A stretch of 64,000 nt of DNA, taken from NCBI RefSeq assembly GCF_021172065.1, contig NZ_CP087880.1, positions 2,208,583-2,272,582 on the forward strand, read 5' to 3'. Shown here piece by piece: positions 28,203 to 37,237 of this stretch. The position numbers and the translations under genes are program-made. The notes under the pieces were generated by a model. That model saw only the letters and a program-made list of their open reading frames with translations, was not told where the DNA came from and made no database searches. The number at the start of each line of letters is the position of its first letter. Position 1 is the first letter of the stretch. The stretch comes from Pseudocitrobacter corydidari. GTDB lineage: Bacteria; Pseudomonadota; Gammaproteobacteria; Enterobacterales; Enterobacteriaceae.

Positions 28203-29684
28203 ATGAAACCGCAGATTAATGATTTGAGAAGTGCCATCGCCCTGTTACAACAACACGAAGGGCAATACAGGGAAACAGACCATCCGGTTGATCCTAAAGC
28301 GGAACTGGCCGGGGTGTATCGCTATATCGGCGCGGGCGGTACGGTAAAACGTCCTACCCGAATTGGCCCGGCAATGATGTTTAATAGCATTAAGGGCTAC
28401 CCTGATTCGCGTATTCTGGTTGGGATGCACGCCAGCCGCGAACGCGCCGCACTGCTTCTGGGCTGTAAACCTTCTGAACTGGCGCAGCATGTGGGTCAAG
28501 CGGTCAAAAATCCCATCGCCCCGGTAGTCGTTCCGGCAGAGCAGGCGCCGTGTCAGGAGCAAGTCTGGTACGCTGATGATCCTGATTTTGATCTGCGTAA
28601 ACTGCTGCCCGCGCCAACCAATACGCCGATTGATGCCGGTCCATTTTTCTGCCTGGGCCTGGTATTAGCCAGCGATCCGCAAGATGCGTCCCTGACAGAC
28701 GTTACCATCCATCGCCTGTGTGTGCAGGAACGCGATGAGCTGTCGATGTTTCTTGCCGCCGGACGCCACATTGAAGTGTTCAGGAAAAAAGCAGAAGAGG
28801 CCGGTAAGCCTTTGCCGGTGACCATTAATATGGGGCTCGACCCGGCCATTTATATCGGTGCCTGCTTTGAAGCCCCCACCACGCCGTTTGGCTATAACGA
28901 ATTAGGTGTGGCAGGTTCGCTTCGCCAGACGCCTGTCGAACTGGTGCAGGGAGTGGCGGTCAATGAAAAAGCCATCGCCCGCGCGGAAATCATTATTGAA
29001 GGGGAGTTGTTGCCGGGCGTTCGCGTTCGGGAAGACCAGCACACCGACTCCGGCCATGCGATGCCGGAATTCCCGGGCTATTGTGGTGAAGCCAACCCTT
29101 CTCTGCCGGTGATAAAAGTGAAAGCGGTCACCATGCGTCGCCACGCTATCCTGCAAACGCTGGTTGGGCCTGGCGAAGAGCACACAACGCTTGCCGGTTT
29201 ACCCACGGAAGCCAGCATTCGCAACGCCGTGGAAGAGGCCATTCCGGGTTTCCTGCAAAATGTCTACGCGCATACGGCAGGCGGCGGTAAATTCCTCGGT
29301 ATTTTACAGGTCAAAAAACGCCAGGCCTCCGATGAAGGACGCCAGGGGCAAGCTGCGCTCATCGCGCTGGCCACCTACTCGGAGCTTAAAAATATTATTC
29401 TCGTCGATGAAGATGTAGACATCTTTGATAGCGACGACATCCTCTGGGCCATGACCACGCGCATGCAGGGCGATGTCAGCATCACCAACTTACCGGGGCT
29501 GAGAGGTCACCAGCTGGATCCATCCCAGTCGCCAGATTACAGCCACTCGATTCGCGGTAATGGTATTACCTGCAAAACCGTGTACGACTGCACGGTGCCC
29601 TGGGCGCTAAAAGCGAAATTTGAACGCGCGCCGTTTATGGAACTGGATCCCACTCCATGGGCACCGGACCTGTTTGAGAAATAA
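28203..29684 (+). CDS. UbiD-family decarboxylase (HudA / pyrrole-2-carboxylate type)
   Basis: This 493-residue enzyme is of the prenylated-FMN UbiD family. Its segments RYIGAGGTVKRPTRIGPAMM, VVVPAEQAPCQEQ, FGYNELGVAGSLRQTPVELV, EIIIEGELLPGVRVREDQHT and HSIRGNGITCKTVYDCTVPW strongly resemble Pseudomonas HudA (PA0254), a pyrrole-2-carboxylate decarboxylase. Activity needs prFMN made by UbiX, encoded elsewhere. The ATG follows AAGGAGG. It stands alone, divergent from a LysR gene. The substrate (pyrrole-2-carboxylate or an aromatic acid) cannot be fixed from sequence. Confidence 0.88.
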   Translation: MKPQINDLRSAIALLQQHEGQYRETDHPVDPKAELAGVYRYIGAGGTVKRPTRIGPAMMFNSIKGYPDSRILVGMHASRERAALLLGCKPSELAQHVGQAVKNPIAPVVVPAEQAPCQEQVWYADDPDFDLRKLLPAPTNTPIDAGPFFCLGLVLASDPQDASLTDVTIHRLCVQERDELSMFLAAGRHIEVFRKKAEEAGKPLPVTINMGLDPAIYIGACFEAPTTPFGYNELGVAGSLRQTPVELVQGVAVNEKAIARAEIIIEGELLPGVRVREDQHTDSGHAMPEFPGYCGEANPSLPVIKVKAVTMRRHAILQTLVGPGEEHTTLAGLPTEASIRNAVEEAIPGFLQNVYAHTAGGGKFLGILQVKKRQASDEGRQGQAALIALATYSELKNIILVDEDVDIFDSDDILWAMTTRMQGDVSITNLPGLRGHQLDPSQSPDYSHSIRGNGITCKTVYDCTVPWALKAKFERAPFMELDPTPWAPDLFEK

Positions 29685-29799
29685 TCGACGCCACCTCATT
29701 TAGCGGGCAATGCGGAATTTGCCCGCGCAATTTTGCTGCACAGTCGAGTCGGTGTACCATCCTGCACAGTGAATGTTAATCTGACTTGAGACCCTATCT

Positions 29800-30618
29800 A
29801 TGACTGCACGTGTGATTGCCCTGGATCTGGACGGTACCCTTCTTACCCCCAAAAAAACGCTGCTACCCTCCTCGCTGGAAGCGCTGAATCGCGCGAAAGA
29901 AGCGGGTTACCAATTGCTTATCGTCACCGGTCGCCATCACGTTGCTATTCATCCGTTTTATCAGGCACTGGCGTTAGAGACGCCTGCAATTTGCTGTAAT
30001 GGTACTTATTTGTATGATTATCATGCAAAAAAGGTGTTAGAAGCCGATCCTATGCCAGTCGATAAAGCACAGCAACTTATCGCTATGCTGGATGAATATC
30101 AGATTCACGGCCTGATGTATGTGGATGACACCATGATGTATCAATACCCCACCGGGCACGTTATCCGCACCAGTAACTGGGCGCAGTCTTTGCCGGAAGC
30201 GCAGCGTCCGTCGTTTACGCAGGTGGATTCGCTGGCGCAGGCCGCCCATGATGTGAAAAACGTCTGGAAATTTGCCCTGACGGATGAAGACCTGCCGAAG
30301 CTGCGAAAATTTGGTGAGCAGGTCGAGGCGTCATTGCAGCTGGAATGCGAATGGTCCTGGCACGATCAGGTGGACATCGCACGCCAGGGCAACAGCAAAG
30401 GTAAACGTCTGACTCAATGGGTTGAATCGCAAGGATTATCGATGAAAGATGTTATCGCGTTTGGTGATAACTTTAACGATATCAGCATGCTGGAAGCCGC
30501 TGGAATGGGTGTAGCGATGGGTAATGCCGACGACGCGGTGAAAGCGCGCGCCAACGTGGTAATCGGTGATAACACCACTGACACCATCGCCGAATTTATC
30601 TATACCCGCCTGCTGTGA
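29800..30618 (+). CDS. ybhA: YbhA, HAD-type (Cof) sugar/pyridoxal phosphatase
   Basis: This 272-residue HAD phosphatase has the same length as E. coli YbhA. Motif I is LDLDGTLLTP (Asp nucleophile), with VTGRHH, GKRLTQW and FGDNFNDISMLEAAGMGVAMGNA (motifs III and IV). E. coli YbhA hydrolyses pyridoxal phosphate and sugar phosphates. It abuts modC with no gap: the two stop codons together form TGATCA. Confidence 0.94.
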   Translation: MTARVIALDLDGTLLTPKKTLLPSSLEALNRAKEAGYQLLIVTGRHHVAIHPFYQALALETPAICCNGTYLYDYHAKKVLEADPMPVDKAQQLIAMLDEYQIHGLMYVDDTMMYQYPTGHVIRTSNWAQSLPEAQRPSFTQVDSLAQAAHDVKNVWKFALTDEDLPKLRKFGEQVEASLQLECEWSWHDQVDIARQGNSKGKRLTQWVESQGLSMKDVIAFGDNFNDISMLEAAGMGVAMGNADDAVKARANVVIGDNTTDTIAEFIYTRLL

Positions 30619-31677
30619 TCAGGCGGTAATCGAAACGCTCTTGATTTGCGCATAGAGCCATTGGCCTGGCTTCACCGCCAGGTCATCCCTCGCCCACGGG
30701 CTGATTCGTGCCCACAGCGTTCTGCCGCTGACGTCTAACTGCACTTCCACTTGCCCATTATTGTCGTAACACTGCACCACTTTGGCATGCAGCACGTTGC
30801 GGATACTGGTGTGCGCGGAAGGCTGGAGCACCAGCGAAACATCCGTCGCCTGAATGCGCACGCGCGCGGAGGCCTGAAGCGGGCGTTCGAGTTTATTCAC
30901 CCACAAATGCTGATCGCCGAGCGCCAGCGCGGTCATCGCATAATGCGGATGATGTTCCAGCACCGTGACGCGTAAAATCGAACTTTGCTGATCCTGCGGC
31001 AGCCAGGGATGCATCACGCTGCTGCCCCATACTTCCTCCAGGTTGCCGAAGGCTTTGACCTGTCCCGCTTCCAGCACCAGCACTTTATCCGCCAGATGAA
31101 GAATTTCATCCAGCGAGTGGCTGACGTAAAGCATCGGGATGTTAATCTCGCGCGCCAGGCGTTGCAGATACGGCAGCAGCTCGCGTTTACGCGGGATATC
31201 CAGCGAGGCGAGAGGTTCATCCAGCAGCAAAAGTTCCGGCGCGGTGAGCAGCGCCCGACCAATCGCCACGCGCTGTTTCTCGCCGCCGGAGAGGCTTCCC
31301 GGCAGACGGTCGAGCAGTGCTTCAATCCCCAGCAGCGCCACCAGTTTATCAAACTGGCTCTCCATGCTTTTAGCCATGCCGTAACGCAAATTTCCGCGCA
31401 CTTTATAGTGTGGGAAAAGCCGCGCATCCTGGAAGACATAGCCGACACGACGTTTCTCCGGTGCCAGACAAATGCCCTTTTCGACATCATTCAGCACGCG
31501 ACCATTAAGCACAATGTGGCCTTTCTCGGGGCGAGTCAGACCGCTAATGGCGTTAATTAGCGAGGTTTTCCCCGCGCCGGATACACCGAACACGGCAGTG
31601 ATCCCACTGGCGGGCAGCGATTCATGAATAGTCAGGCAGTGCGTGCCCAGCGTTTGGCTAAAATTCAGTTCCAGCAT
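30619..31677 (-). CDS. modC: Molybdate ABC transporter ATPase ModC
   Basis: This 352-residue ATPase has the E. coli length. It shows Walker [12 protein letters not shown]-loop YVFQDARLF, signature [16 protein letters not shown], Walker [13 protein letters not shown] and SHSLDE. The C-terminal 60 residues are a Mop/TOBE domain. It energises molybdate import through ModB with ModA. It lies three bases after modB. Confidence 0.97.
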   Translation of the reverse strand: MLELNFSQTLGTHCLTIHESLPASGITAVFGVSGAGKTSLINAISGLTRPEKGHIVLNGRVLNDVEKGICLAPEKRRVGYVFQDARLFPHYKVRGNLRYGMAKSMESQFDKLVALLGIEALLDRLPGSLSGGEKQRVAIGRALLTAPELLLLDEPLASLDIPRKRELLPYLQRLAREINIPMLYVSHSLDEILHLADKVLVLEAGQVKAFGNLEEVWGSSVMHPWLPQDQQSSILRVTVLEHHPHYAMTALALGDQHLWVNKLERPLQASARVRIQATDVSLVLQPSAHTSIRNVLHAKVVQCYDNNGQVEVQLDVSGRTLWARISPWARDDLAVKPGQWLYAQIKSVSITA

Positions 31678-31680
31678 GCT

Positions 31681-32370
31681 TTACGCCCCAATCCGTTGAC
31701 GGCTCACGCGCGCCAGCCATTCCGAAATCATCAGGGAAATCAGCGCCAGCACAATCGAGATAAGACACAGCCTTGCCGCCGCGCTTTCGCCGCCGGGCGT
31801 TTGAATCAGGGTGTACATGGCGGAAGGAATGGTGCGCGTTTCGCCAGGAATATTGGAGACGAAGGTAATGGTGGCCCCGAACTCGCCCAGCGAGCGGGCA
31901 AACGCCAGCACGGTGCCGACAATAATACCGGGTAGCATCAGCGGCAGCGTAATGGTGCAGAACACGCGCCAGCGCCCCGCGCCCAGCGTTCTTGCCGCCT
32001 GTTCCAGTTTGATGTCTACGCCTTCCAGCGCCAGACGAATGGCGCGCACCATCAGCGGGAAGGACATCACCGCGGCGGCCAGTACCGCGCCGCGCCAGCT
32101 AAAGGCGAAGGTCAAACCGAACCAGTCATACAGCCTGGCGCCGATAAAACCACGTCGCCCCATCGCCACCAGCAATAAATAACCGACCACCACCGGCGGT
32201 AGCACCAGTGGCAGATGAAGTAATCCATCGAGTAACGCTTTGCCGGGGAAGTTACGCCTCACCAGCAGCCAAGCAAAGAAAATCCCAAAGGGCAAACTGA
32301 ATAACACCGCCAGAGATGACACTTTCAGGCTCAGCAACACCGCCTGCCATTCGGGATCCGTCAATATCAT
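31681..32370 (-). CDS. modB: Molybdate ABC transporter permease ModB
   Basis: This 229-residue polytopic permease has five to six spans and the EAA-type loop EQAARTLGAGRWRVFCTITLPL that contacts ModC. The ATG overlaps the modA stop by four bases. Length and order modA-modB-modC are as in E. coli. Confidence 0.97.
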   Translation of the reverse strand: MILTDPEWQAVLLSLKVSSLAVLFSLPFGIFFAWLLVRRNFPGKALLDGLLHLPLVLPPVVVGYLLLVAMGRRGFIGARLYDWFGLTFAFSWRGAVLAAAVMSFPLMVRAIRLALEGVDIKLEQAARTLGAGRWRVFCTITLPLMLPGIIVGTVLAFARSLGEFGATITFVSNIPGETRTIPSAMYTLIQTPGGESAAARLCLISIVLALISLMISEWLARVSRQRIGA

Positions 32371-33143
32371 TGTTTTGTGGTAAATCCGTAACGTTTAAAG
32401 ATGGCTGATGCCTGCGGCCCTTGCAGATAGTCGTAGAACGCGGTGACGGTGGCATTTTTATGACCGTCGATAACCGCCAGCGGGTATTCCACTTTCTGGT
32501 GGGAATCTTCCGGGAACGTACCGACCACTTTCACGCCTTTGCTGGCAACGGCATCAGAACCGTAGACGATACCCAGCGGCGCTTCGCTGCGCTCAACCAG
32601 CGCCAGTGCACCGCGCACATCTTCAGCCGGGGCCAGTTTTGGTGACAGGGTATCCCAGGCACCCAGTTTTTGCAGCGCTTCTTTCGCATAAATGCCCGCT
32701 GGAACGTGATCCGGGTCGCCCACCGCCAGACGTCCGCCGCTCAGCAGTTGGGTCCAGTCGGTTTTGCCATTAATGGTAATATCGCCCTGCGCGCTGGCTT
32801 TAGGTGCAACTACGACCAGGCTATTGCCCAGCAGCGTTTTGCGCGTGGCCGTATCAATCGACTTTTTATCTACCGCGTAATCCATCCATTTCTGGTCGGC
32901 AGAGATAAAGAGATCTGCCGGCGCACCGGCTTCAATCTGGCGCGCCAGCGTAGAAGAAGAGGCAAAAGAGGAGACGACATCCACGTTCTTCTCTTTTTTA
33001 TACTCTTTCGCAATATCCTGCATTGCGTTCGTCAGCGATGCCGCAGCGAAAACGGTGATTTTGCCATCATCCGCCAGCGCATGACCTGCCACTGAAAGCG
33101 CAAGCGTTGTTCCCGCAACCAAACGTAACCATGAACCTGCCAT
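32367..33143 (-). CDS. modA: Periplasmic molybdate-binding protein ModA
   Basis: This 258-residue protein has a signal peptide (cleavage near AGHALA-DD), then the conserved start of the mature domain ITVFAAASLTNAMQDIA, SSFASSSTLARQIEAGAPAD, GDPDHVPAGIYAKEAL and GIVYGSDAVAS. It captures molybdate and tungstate for ModBC. A ModE-type box lies just upstream. Confidence 0.97.
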   Translation of the reverse strand: MAGSWLRLVAGTTLALSVAGHALADDGKITVFAAASLTNAMQDIAKEYKKEKNVDVVSSFASSSTLARQIEAGAPADLFISADQKWMDYAVDKKSIDTATRKTLLGNSLVVVAPKASAQGDITINGKTDWTQLLSGGRLAVGDPDHVPAGIYAKEALQKLGAWDTLSPKLAPAEDVRGALALVERSEAPLGIVYGSDAVASKGVKVVGTFPEDSHQKVEYPLAVIDGHKNATVTAFYDYLQGPQASAIFKRYGFTTKQ

Positions 33144-33161
33144 TTGAAACTCCTGTAAATA

Positions 33162-33188
33162 TCGTTGTATAGCGACAAATATAGCGAC
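33162..33188 (-). promoter_or_regulatory. ModE box before modA
   Basis: On the minus strand TCGCTATAT-TTGTCGC-TATACAACGA places TATAT and TATAC seven bases apart, fitting the ModE operator. ModE-molybdate represses modABC in E. coli from the same place. It is 19 bases before the modA start. Confidence 0.85.
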
Positions 33189-33261
33189 AAGCCAGATCGT
33201 TTCCTAGCGTTAATTCATTACGTTTAAGGGGTATTATCGGCAAACAGGCGGGAAGCTTGAA

Positions 33262-33292
33262 AGCAAAACGCCCGGTAAAGACCGGGCGTTGG
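33262..33292 (-). terminator. Terminator after acrZ
   Basis: AACGCCCGGT and ACCGGGCGTT pair around CTTT, followed on the minus strand by TTTGCTTT. It separates acrZ from modA. Confidence 0.75.
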
Positions 33293-33298
33293 GGTAAA

Positions 33299-33448
33299 TC
33301 AATGGTTCTGCGGGCGGTTATCTTTGTGGCCGACGCCAGAAAAGATGTTGAACACTTCACCGAGTCCGTAAATCGCCCCCATAATGATAGCCATTACGAT
33401 AGGCACCATGATTACGGCAAAAACCAGACTTTTCAGCAGTTCTAACAT
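33299..33448 (-). CDS. acrZ: AcrZ, small accessory protein of the AcrAB-TolC pump
   Basis: This 49-residue single-span inner membrane protein begins [16 protein letters not shown] and ends [12 protein letters not shown]; it is nearly identical to E. coli AcrZ (YbhT) over its membrane helix and the [14 protein letters not shown] segment. AcrZ binds AcrB and tunes export of some drugs. The frame is short and easily missed. It lies between modA and modE as in E. coli. Confidence 0.95.
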   Translation of the reverse strand: MLELLKSLVFAVIMVPIVMAIIMGAIYGLGEVFNIFSGVGHKDNRPQNH

Positions 33449-33576
33449 GGTTTACTCCAGACATTACGTTTACCTTATTGTAACCATCTTCAGGAGAAAA
33501 ACACTCCCTTTTGTGCGATGCGCTTTGCCCTTGCCGCCATTTAAGTCACAATAACCCTTTTTTCAGGACGTTCTTT

Positions 33577-34365
33577 ATGCAGGCAGAAATCCTCCTCACC
33601 CTTAAGCTTCAGCAACGTCTGTTTGCCGACCCACGCCGCATCTCGCTGTTGAAACAAATCGCGCAGACCGGCTCTATCAGCCAGGGCGCGAAGAACGCCG
33701 GCATCAGCTATAAAAGCGCCTGGGATGCCATCAATGAGATGAATACCCTGAGCGAGCAGGCTCTGGTGGATCGCGCCACCGGCGGGAAAGGCGGCGGCGG
33801 CGCGGTGTTAACACGTTACGGCCAGCGTCTGATTCAGCTTTACGACCTGCTGGCGCAAATTCAGCAAAAAGCGTTCGACGTGCTGAGTGATGATGACGCC
33901 CTGCCCCTCGATAGCCTGCTGGCCGCGATTTCCCGTTTTTCCCTGCAAACCAGCGCCCGCAACCAGTGGTTTGGTACCGTGACCCGTCGCGACCACCAGC
34001 AGGTGCAGCAGCATGTGGATATTTTGCTCGCCGACGGCGAAACCCGTCTGAAGGTTGCCATCACCGCGCAAAGCGGCGAGCGCCTTGGGCTGGATGAAGG
34101 TAAAGAAGTGCTGGTCCTGCTGAAAGCGCCGTGGGTCAACGTTACGCGCGATCCGTCACAGGCCCGTGATGCGGATAATCAGCTGGCCTGTCGTATCAGC
34201 CACATCCAGCTCGGCACCGAACAGTGTGAAGTGCTGATGGCGCTCCCGGACGGGCAGACGCTGTGCGCTACCTTGCCGCTGGAGAAAGCCACGGAACTGG
34301 AAGAAGGGGCCCATGTGACAGCATATTTTAACGCTGACCGCATCATTCTCGCCACGTTGTGCTGA
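33577..34365 (+). CDS. modE: Molybdate-responsive regulator ModE
   Basis: This 262-residue regulator has the same length as E. coli ModE. It has an N-terminal winged helix (ISLLKQIAQTGSISQGAKNAGISYKSAWDAI, ATGGKGGGGAVLTRYG) and two C-terminal Mop domains that bind molybdate. The ATG at 33577 (MQAEILLTLKLQQ) matches the family start; the longer open frame upstream is not conserved. It probably acts on the boxes at 10668 and 33162. Confidence 0.96.
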   Translation: MQAEILLTLKLQQRLFADPRRISLLKQIAQTGSISQGAKNAGISYKSAWDAINEMNTLSEQALVDRATGGKGGGGAVLTRYGQRLIQLYDLLAQIQQKAFDVLSDDDALPLDSLLAAISRFSLQTSARNQWFGTVTRRDHQQVQQHVDILLADGETRLKVAITAQSGERLGLDEGKEVLVLLKAPWVNVTRDPSQARDADNQLACRISHIQLGTEQCEVLMALPDGQTLCATLPLEKATELEEGAHVTAYFNADRIILATLC

Positions 34366-34432
34366 TGCCATTGACAACATGATGTGAAAGACGTATCCCT
34401 GATAAAAATCGCTGCAAAAAATGGGATACACA

Positions 34433-35902
34433 ATGTCATCATTGCAAATTTCGCAAGGCACGTTTCGTCTTAGCGACACAAAAACGCTGAAAATTGAGCA
34501 CCTGACGCTGCATGCCGGTGAAAGCTGGGCGTTTGTCGGCAGCAACGGCAGCGGCAAATCGGCCCTCGCCCGTGCGCTGGCGGGGGAACTTGCACTGCTT
34601 TCCGGTTCGCGCGAGTGTCAGTTCACGCGCATCACCCGCCTCTCTTTCGAACAATTGCAGAAACTGGTGAGCGACGAATGGCAGCGCAACAATACGGATT
34701 TGCTCAGCCCCGGTGAGGATGACACAGGCCGCACCACCGCAGACATTATTCAGGATGAGGTCAAAAACGCCACGCGTTGTGCGGCGCTTGCCGACCGTTT
34801 TGGCATCAGCCATTTACTGGAAAGGCGCTTTAAATATCTGTCGACCGGTGAAACCCGCAAAACCCTGCTGTGTCAGGCGCTGATGGCAGAACCTGATTTA
34901 CTGATCCTCGATGAACCGTTTGACGGTCTCGACGTTGCCTCCCGCCAGCAGCTGGCGCAGCATCTCGCCAGCCTCAGTGAAGCCGGTTATACGCTGGTGC
35001 TGGTCCTCAACCGCTTTGATGATATCCCCAATTTTGTGCCGTTTGCCGGGGTGCTGGCCGACTGTACGCTCAGCGAAACCGGCGAGAAAACCGCGCTGCT
35101 GGCGCAAACGTTGGTTGCTCAACTGGCACACAGCGAAAAGCTATCTGGCATGGCCTTACCCGAGCCTGACGCCCCTTCTGCGCGGTTGTCCCTTGCCGAC
35201 GATGAAGCACGCATTGTGCTGCGCGATGGCGTCGTCTCCTATAACGATCGGCCCATTATCAACCACCTGAGCTGGACCGTTGCGCCAAATGAGCACTGGC
35301 AGATTGTGGGGCCTAACGGCGCGGGGAAATCCACGCTGTTAAGCCTGGTCACCGGCGATCATCCCCAGGGTTATAGCAATGATCTCACCCTGTTTGGCCG
35401 ACGTCGCGGCAGCGGGGAAACCATCTGGGATATCAAAAAACACATTGGCTACGTGAGCAGCAGCCTGCATCTTGATTATCGCGTCAGCACCACGGTGCGT
35501 AACGTCATTCTTTCCGGCTATTTTGACTCCATTGGCATCTATCAGGCGGTATCGGATAAACAGCGCAAACTGGTCGATCAATGGCTCGCGATTCTCGGTA
35601 TGAATGCGCGTACCGCCGATGCGCCCTTTCACAGCCTGTCGTGGGGCCAGCAGCGCCTGGCGCTGATTGTCCGCGCCCTGGTCAAACATCCTACGCTACT
35701 GATCCTCGACGAACCGTTGCAGGGGCTGGACCCACTCAACCGCCAGGTGGTGCGCCGCTTTATCGACGTGTTAATCAGCGAGGGGAAAACGCAGTTGCTG
35801 TTTGTCTCACACCATGCGGAAGATGCCCCAGACTGCATTACCCATCGGCTGGAATTTATTGCCGATGGCGAGGGGTACCGCTATCAGTTAGGTAAAATAT
35901 AA
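34433..35902 (+). CDS. modF: ModF, double ABC ATPase of the mod locus
   Basis: This 489-residue protein has two ATPase domains. The first has GSNGSGKSALARALAG, LSTGETRKTLLCQAL and LLILDEPFDGLD; the second has GPNGAGKSTLLSLVTG, LSWGQQRLALIVRAL and LLILDEPLQGLDPLN. It resembles E. coli ModF (PhrA), a soluble ATPase whose exact role in molybdate metabolism is unclear. It has no membrane domain. It follows modE in the same direction. The ATG at 34433 gives the E. coli-type start. Confidence 0.93.
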   Translation: MSSLQISQGTFRLSDTKTLKIEHLTLHAGESWAFVGSNGSGKSALARALAGELALLSGSRECQFTRITRLSFEQLQKLVSDEWQRNNTDLLSPGEDDTGRTTADIIQDEVKNATRCAALADRFGISHLLERRFKYLSTGETRKTLLCQALMAEPDLLILDEPFDGLDVASRQQLAQHLASLSEAGYTLVLVLNRFDDIPNFVPFAGVLADCTLSETGEKTALLAQTLVAQLAHSEKLSGMALPEPDAPSARLSLADDEARIVLRDGVVSYNDRPIINHLSWTVAPNEHWQIVGPNGAGKSTLLSLVTGDHPQGYSNDLTLFGRRRGSGETIWDIKKHIGYVSSSLHLDYRVSTTVRNVILSGYFDSIGIYQAVSDKQRKLVDQWLAILGMNARTADAPFHSLSWGQQRLALIVRALVKHPTLLILDEPLQGLDPLNRQVVRRFIDVLISEGKTQLLFVSHHAEDAPDCITHRLEFIADGEGYRYQLGKI

Positions 35903-35904
35903 AT

Positions 35905-35932
35905 ATCAGGGCCCCAATTGAGGGGCCCGAAT
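35905..35932. terminator. Hairpin after modF
   Basis: GGGCCCC and GGGGCCC pair around AATTGA, directly after the modF stop. The flanks are AT-rich but lack a long T run, so it may be a weak terminator. Confidence 0.55.
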
Positions 35933-36068
35933 TATATATAAAGAGAACCTTAATCCTGCATTAACAAAAACTAAAAAGTGAAAAGCTAGCGCCCGGAATA
36001 AAATCCCGGTGCTCGTTTATTTTTTAGCGCTGACAATGAGGTCGGCTGTGTTACTTACAGGAAAATAT

Positions 36069-36986
36069 ATGAATCTGTCGTTTAGACTTCCCCGTACACG
36101 TTGCGTATTTCTCAGTTTTCTTTTGGCATTATCTTTTCAGGTTTTTGCGGATAATCAATCTGAACCGCAGCAGGCCGAAGACCCCGCAGAGATTGCCTTT
36201 GCCGCGATGCAGCGTGTGGCGGTTCCCGGCCCGGCGACCATCCCATTGGGCAAAAAAGCCTCTATACAATTACCCAAGGACTATGTCTATTTCCCACCGA
36301 AAGAGTCGTCCGTATTTATGACTGAACTGGGAAATTACGTTGACGATGAAAATTTTTATGGTTTGGTTTTCCATAAAAACATCGATGGCTTTATTTCTAT
36401 CGATTATGACAACTCCGGTTATATCAAAGATGATGATGCGAAAGACTGGGATGCCGATGAATTACTCAGCAGCCTGCGCGAAGGCACAAAAGAAGGCAAT
36501 AAAGACCGTGTGAAAAAAGGGATCCCGGCCATTGAAGTCATTGGCTGGGTTGAAAAACCAAGCTACGACGCCGCGACTCACCGTCTGATTTGGTCTGCCG
36601 CCTTAAAAGACATTGGCAGCAACGTGCCCGTGAAAGAGCAAGGTGTGAATTACAATACCTATCTGCTGGGCCGTGAAGGTTATTTCGAGCTAAACCTGAT
36701 TACCGATCGTGGTAGCGTGGAGGCCGCCAAGCCTCTGACGAAAACGCTGCTTAACGCCGTGAACTTTAACGAAGGTCAGCGTTACAGCGACTATAACGCC
36801 AAAACCGATAAGCTGGCTGAATATGGCCTGGCGGCGTTGATTGGCGGGATTGCCGCGAAGAAAATCGGCCTGCTGGCGATGATTGGTATCACCCTGCTCA
36901 AGTTCTGGAAACTTGCCGCCATTGCCGTGGTCGCTTTCGGCGCCGGGCTGAAGCATCTGGTATTCCGTAAAAAATCTGACGAGTAA
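36069..36986 (+). CDS. DUF2167 family membrane protein
   Basis: This 305-residue protein has a signal peptide (cleavage near FQVFA-DN), then GPATIPLGKKASIQLPKDYVYF, GFISIDYDNSGYIKDDDAKDWDADELL and a C-terminal membrane segment ending in KHLVFRKKSDE. The pattern fits DUF2167, a family of unknown function. The ATG at 36069 follows ACAGGAAA. E. coli K-12 has no gene here between modF and galE, so it is an insertion or an ancestral gene lost there. A role in the envelope is inferred from topology only. Confidence 0.82.
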   Translation: MNLSFRLPRTRCVFLSFLLALSFQVFADNQSEPQQAEDPAEIAFAAMQRVAVPGPATIPLGKKASIQLPKDYVYFPPKESSVFMTELGNYVDDENFYGLVFHKNIDGFISIDYDNSGYIKDDDAKDWDADELLSSLREGTKEGNKDRVKKGIPAIEVIGWVEKPSYDAATHRLIWSAALKDIGSNVPVKEQGVNYNTYLLGREGYFELNLITDRGSVEAAKPLTKTLLNAVNFNEGQRYSDYNAKTDKLAEYGLAALIGGIAAKKIGLLAMIGITLLKFWKLAAIAVVAFGAGLKHLVFRKKSDE

Positions 36987-37143
36987 TTCGCCTTCCCCCT
37001 GCTGCGCCGGTGTGGCTTTACTGCACTGGCGCAACATCAAGCTGTTCCACAAAAATTTCACCGCACATTTTTAAGATTTATACGATTAAGCATAACCAAC
37101 TGAAAATAAAGAATTAATAATGAGATCCACTTTCATGCGTTTA

Positions 37144-37159
37144 GTGTAAACGATTCCAC
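37144..37159. promoter_or_regulatory. External gal operator (GalR/GalS)
   Basis: GTGTAAACGATTCCAC matches the external operator OE of E. coli gal. It lies upstream of the conserved cAMP-CRP half-site ATGTCACA (37171-37178) and the -10 element TATGCT (37196-37201). DNA looping with the internal operator at 37257 is expected. Confidence 0.9.
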
Positions 37160-37237
37160 TAATTTATCCCATGTCACACTTTTCCCTTCTCTGGTATGCT
37201 ATCTTCATTACATACCATATGCCTAATGGAGCGAAAA

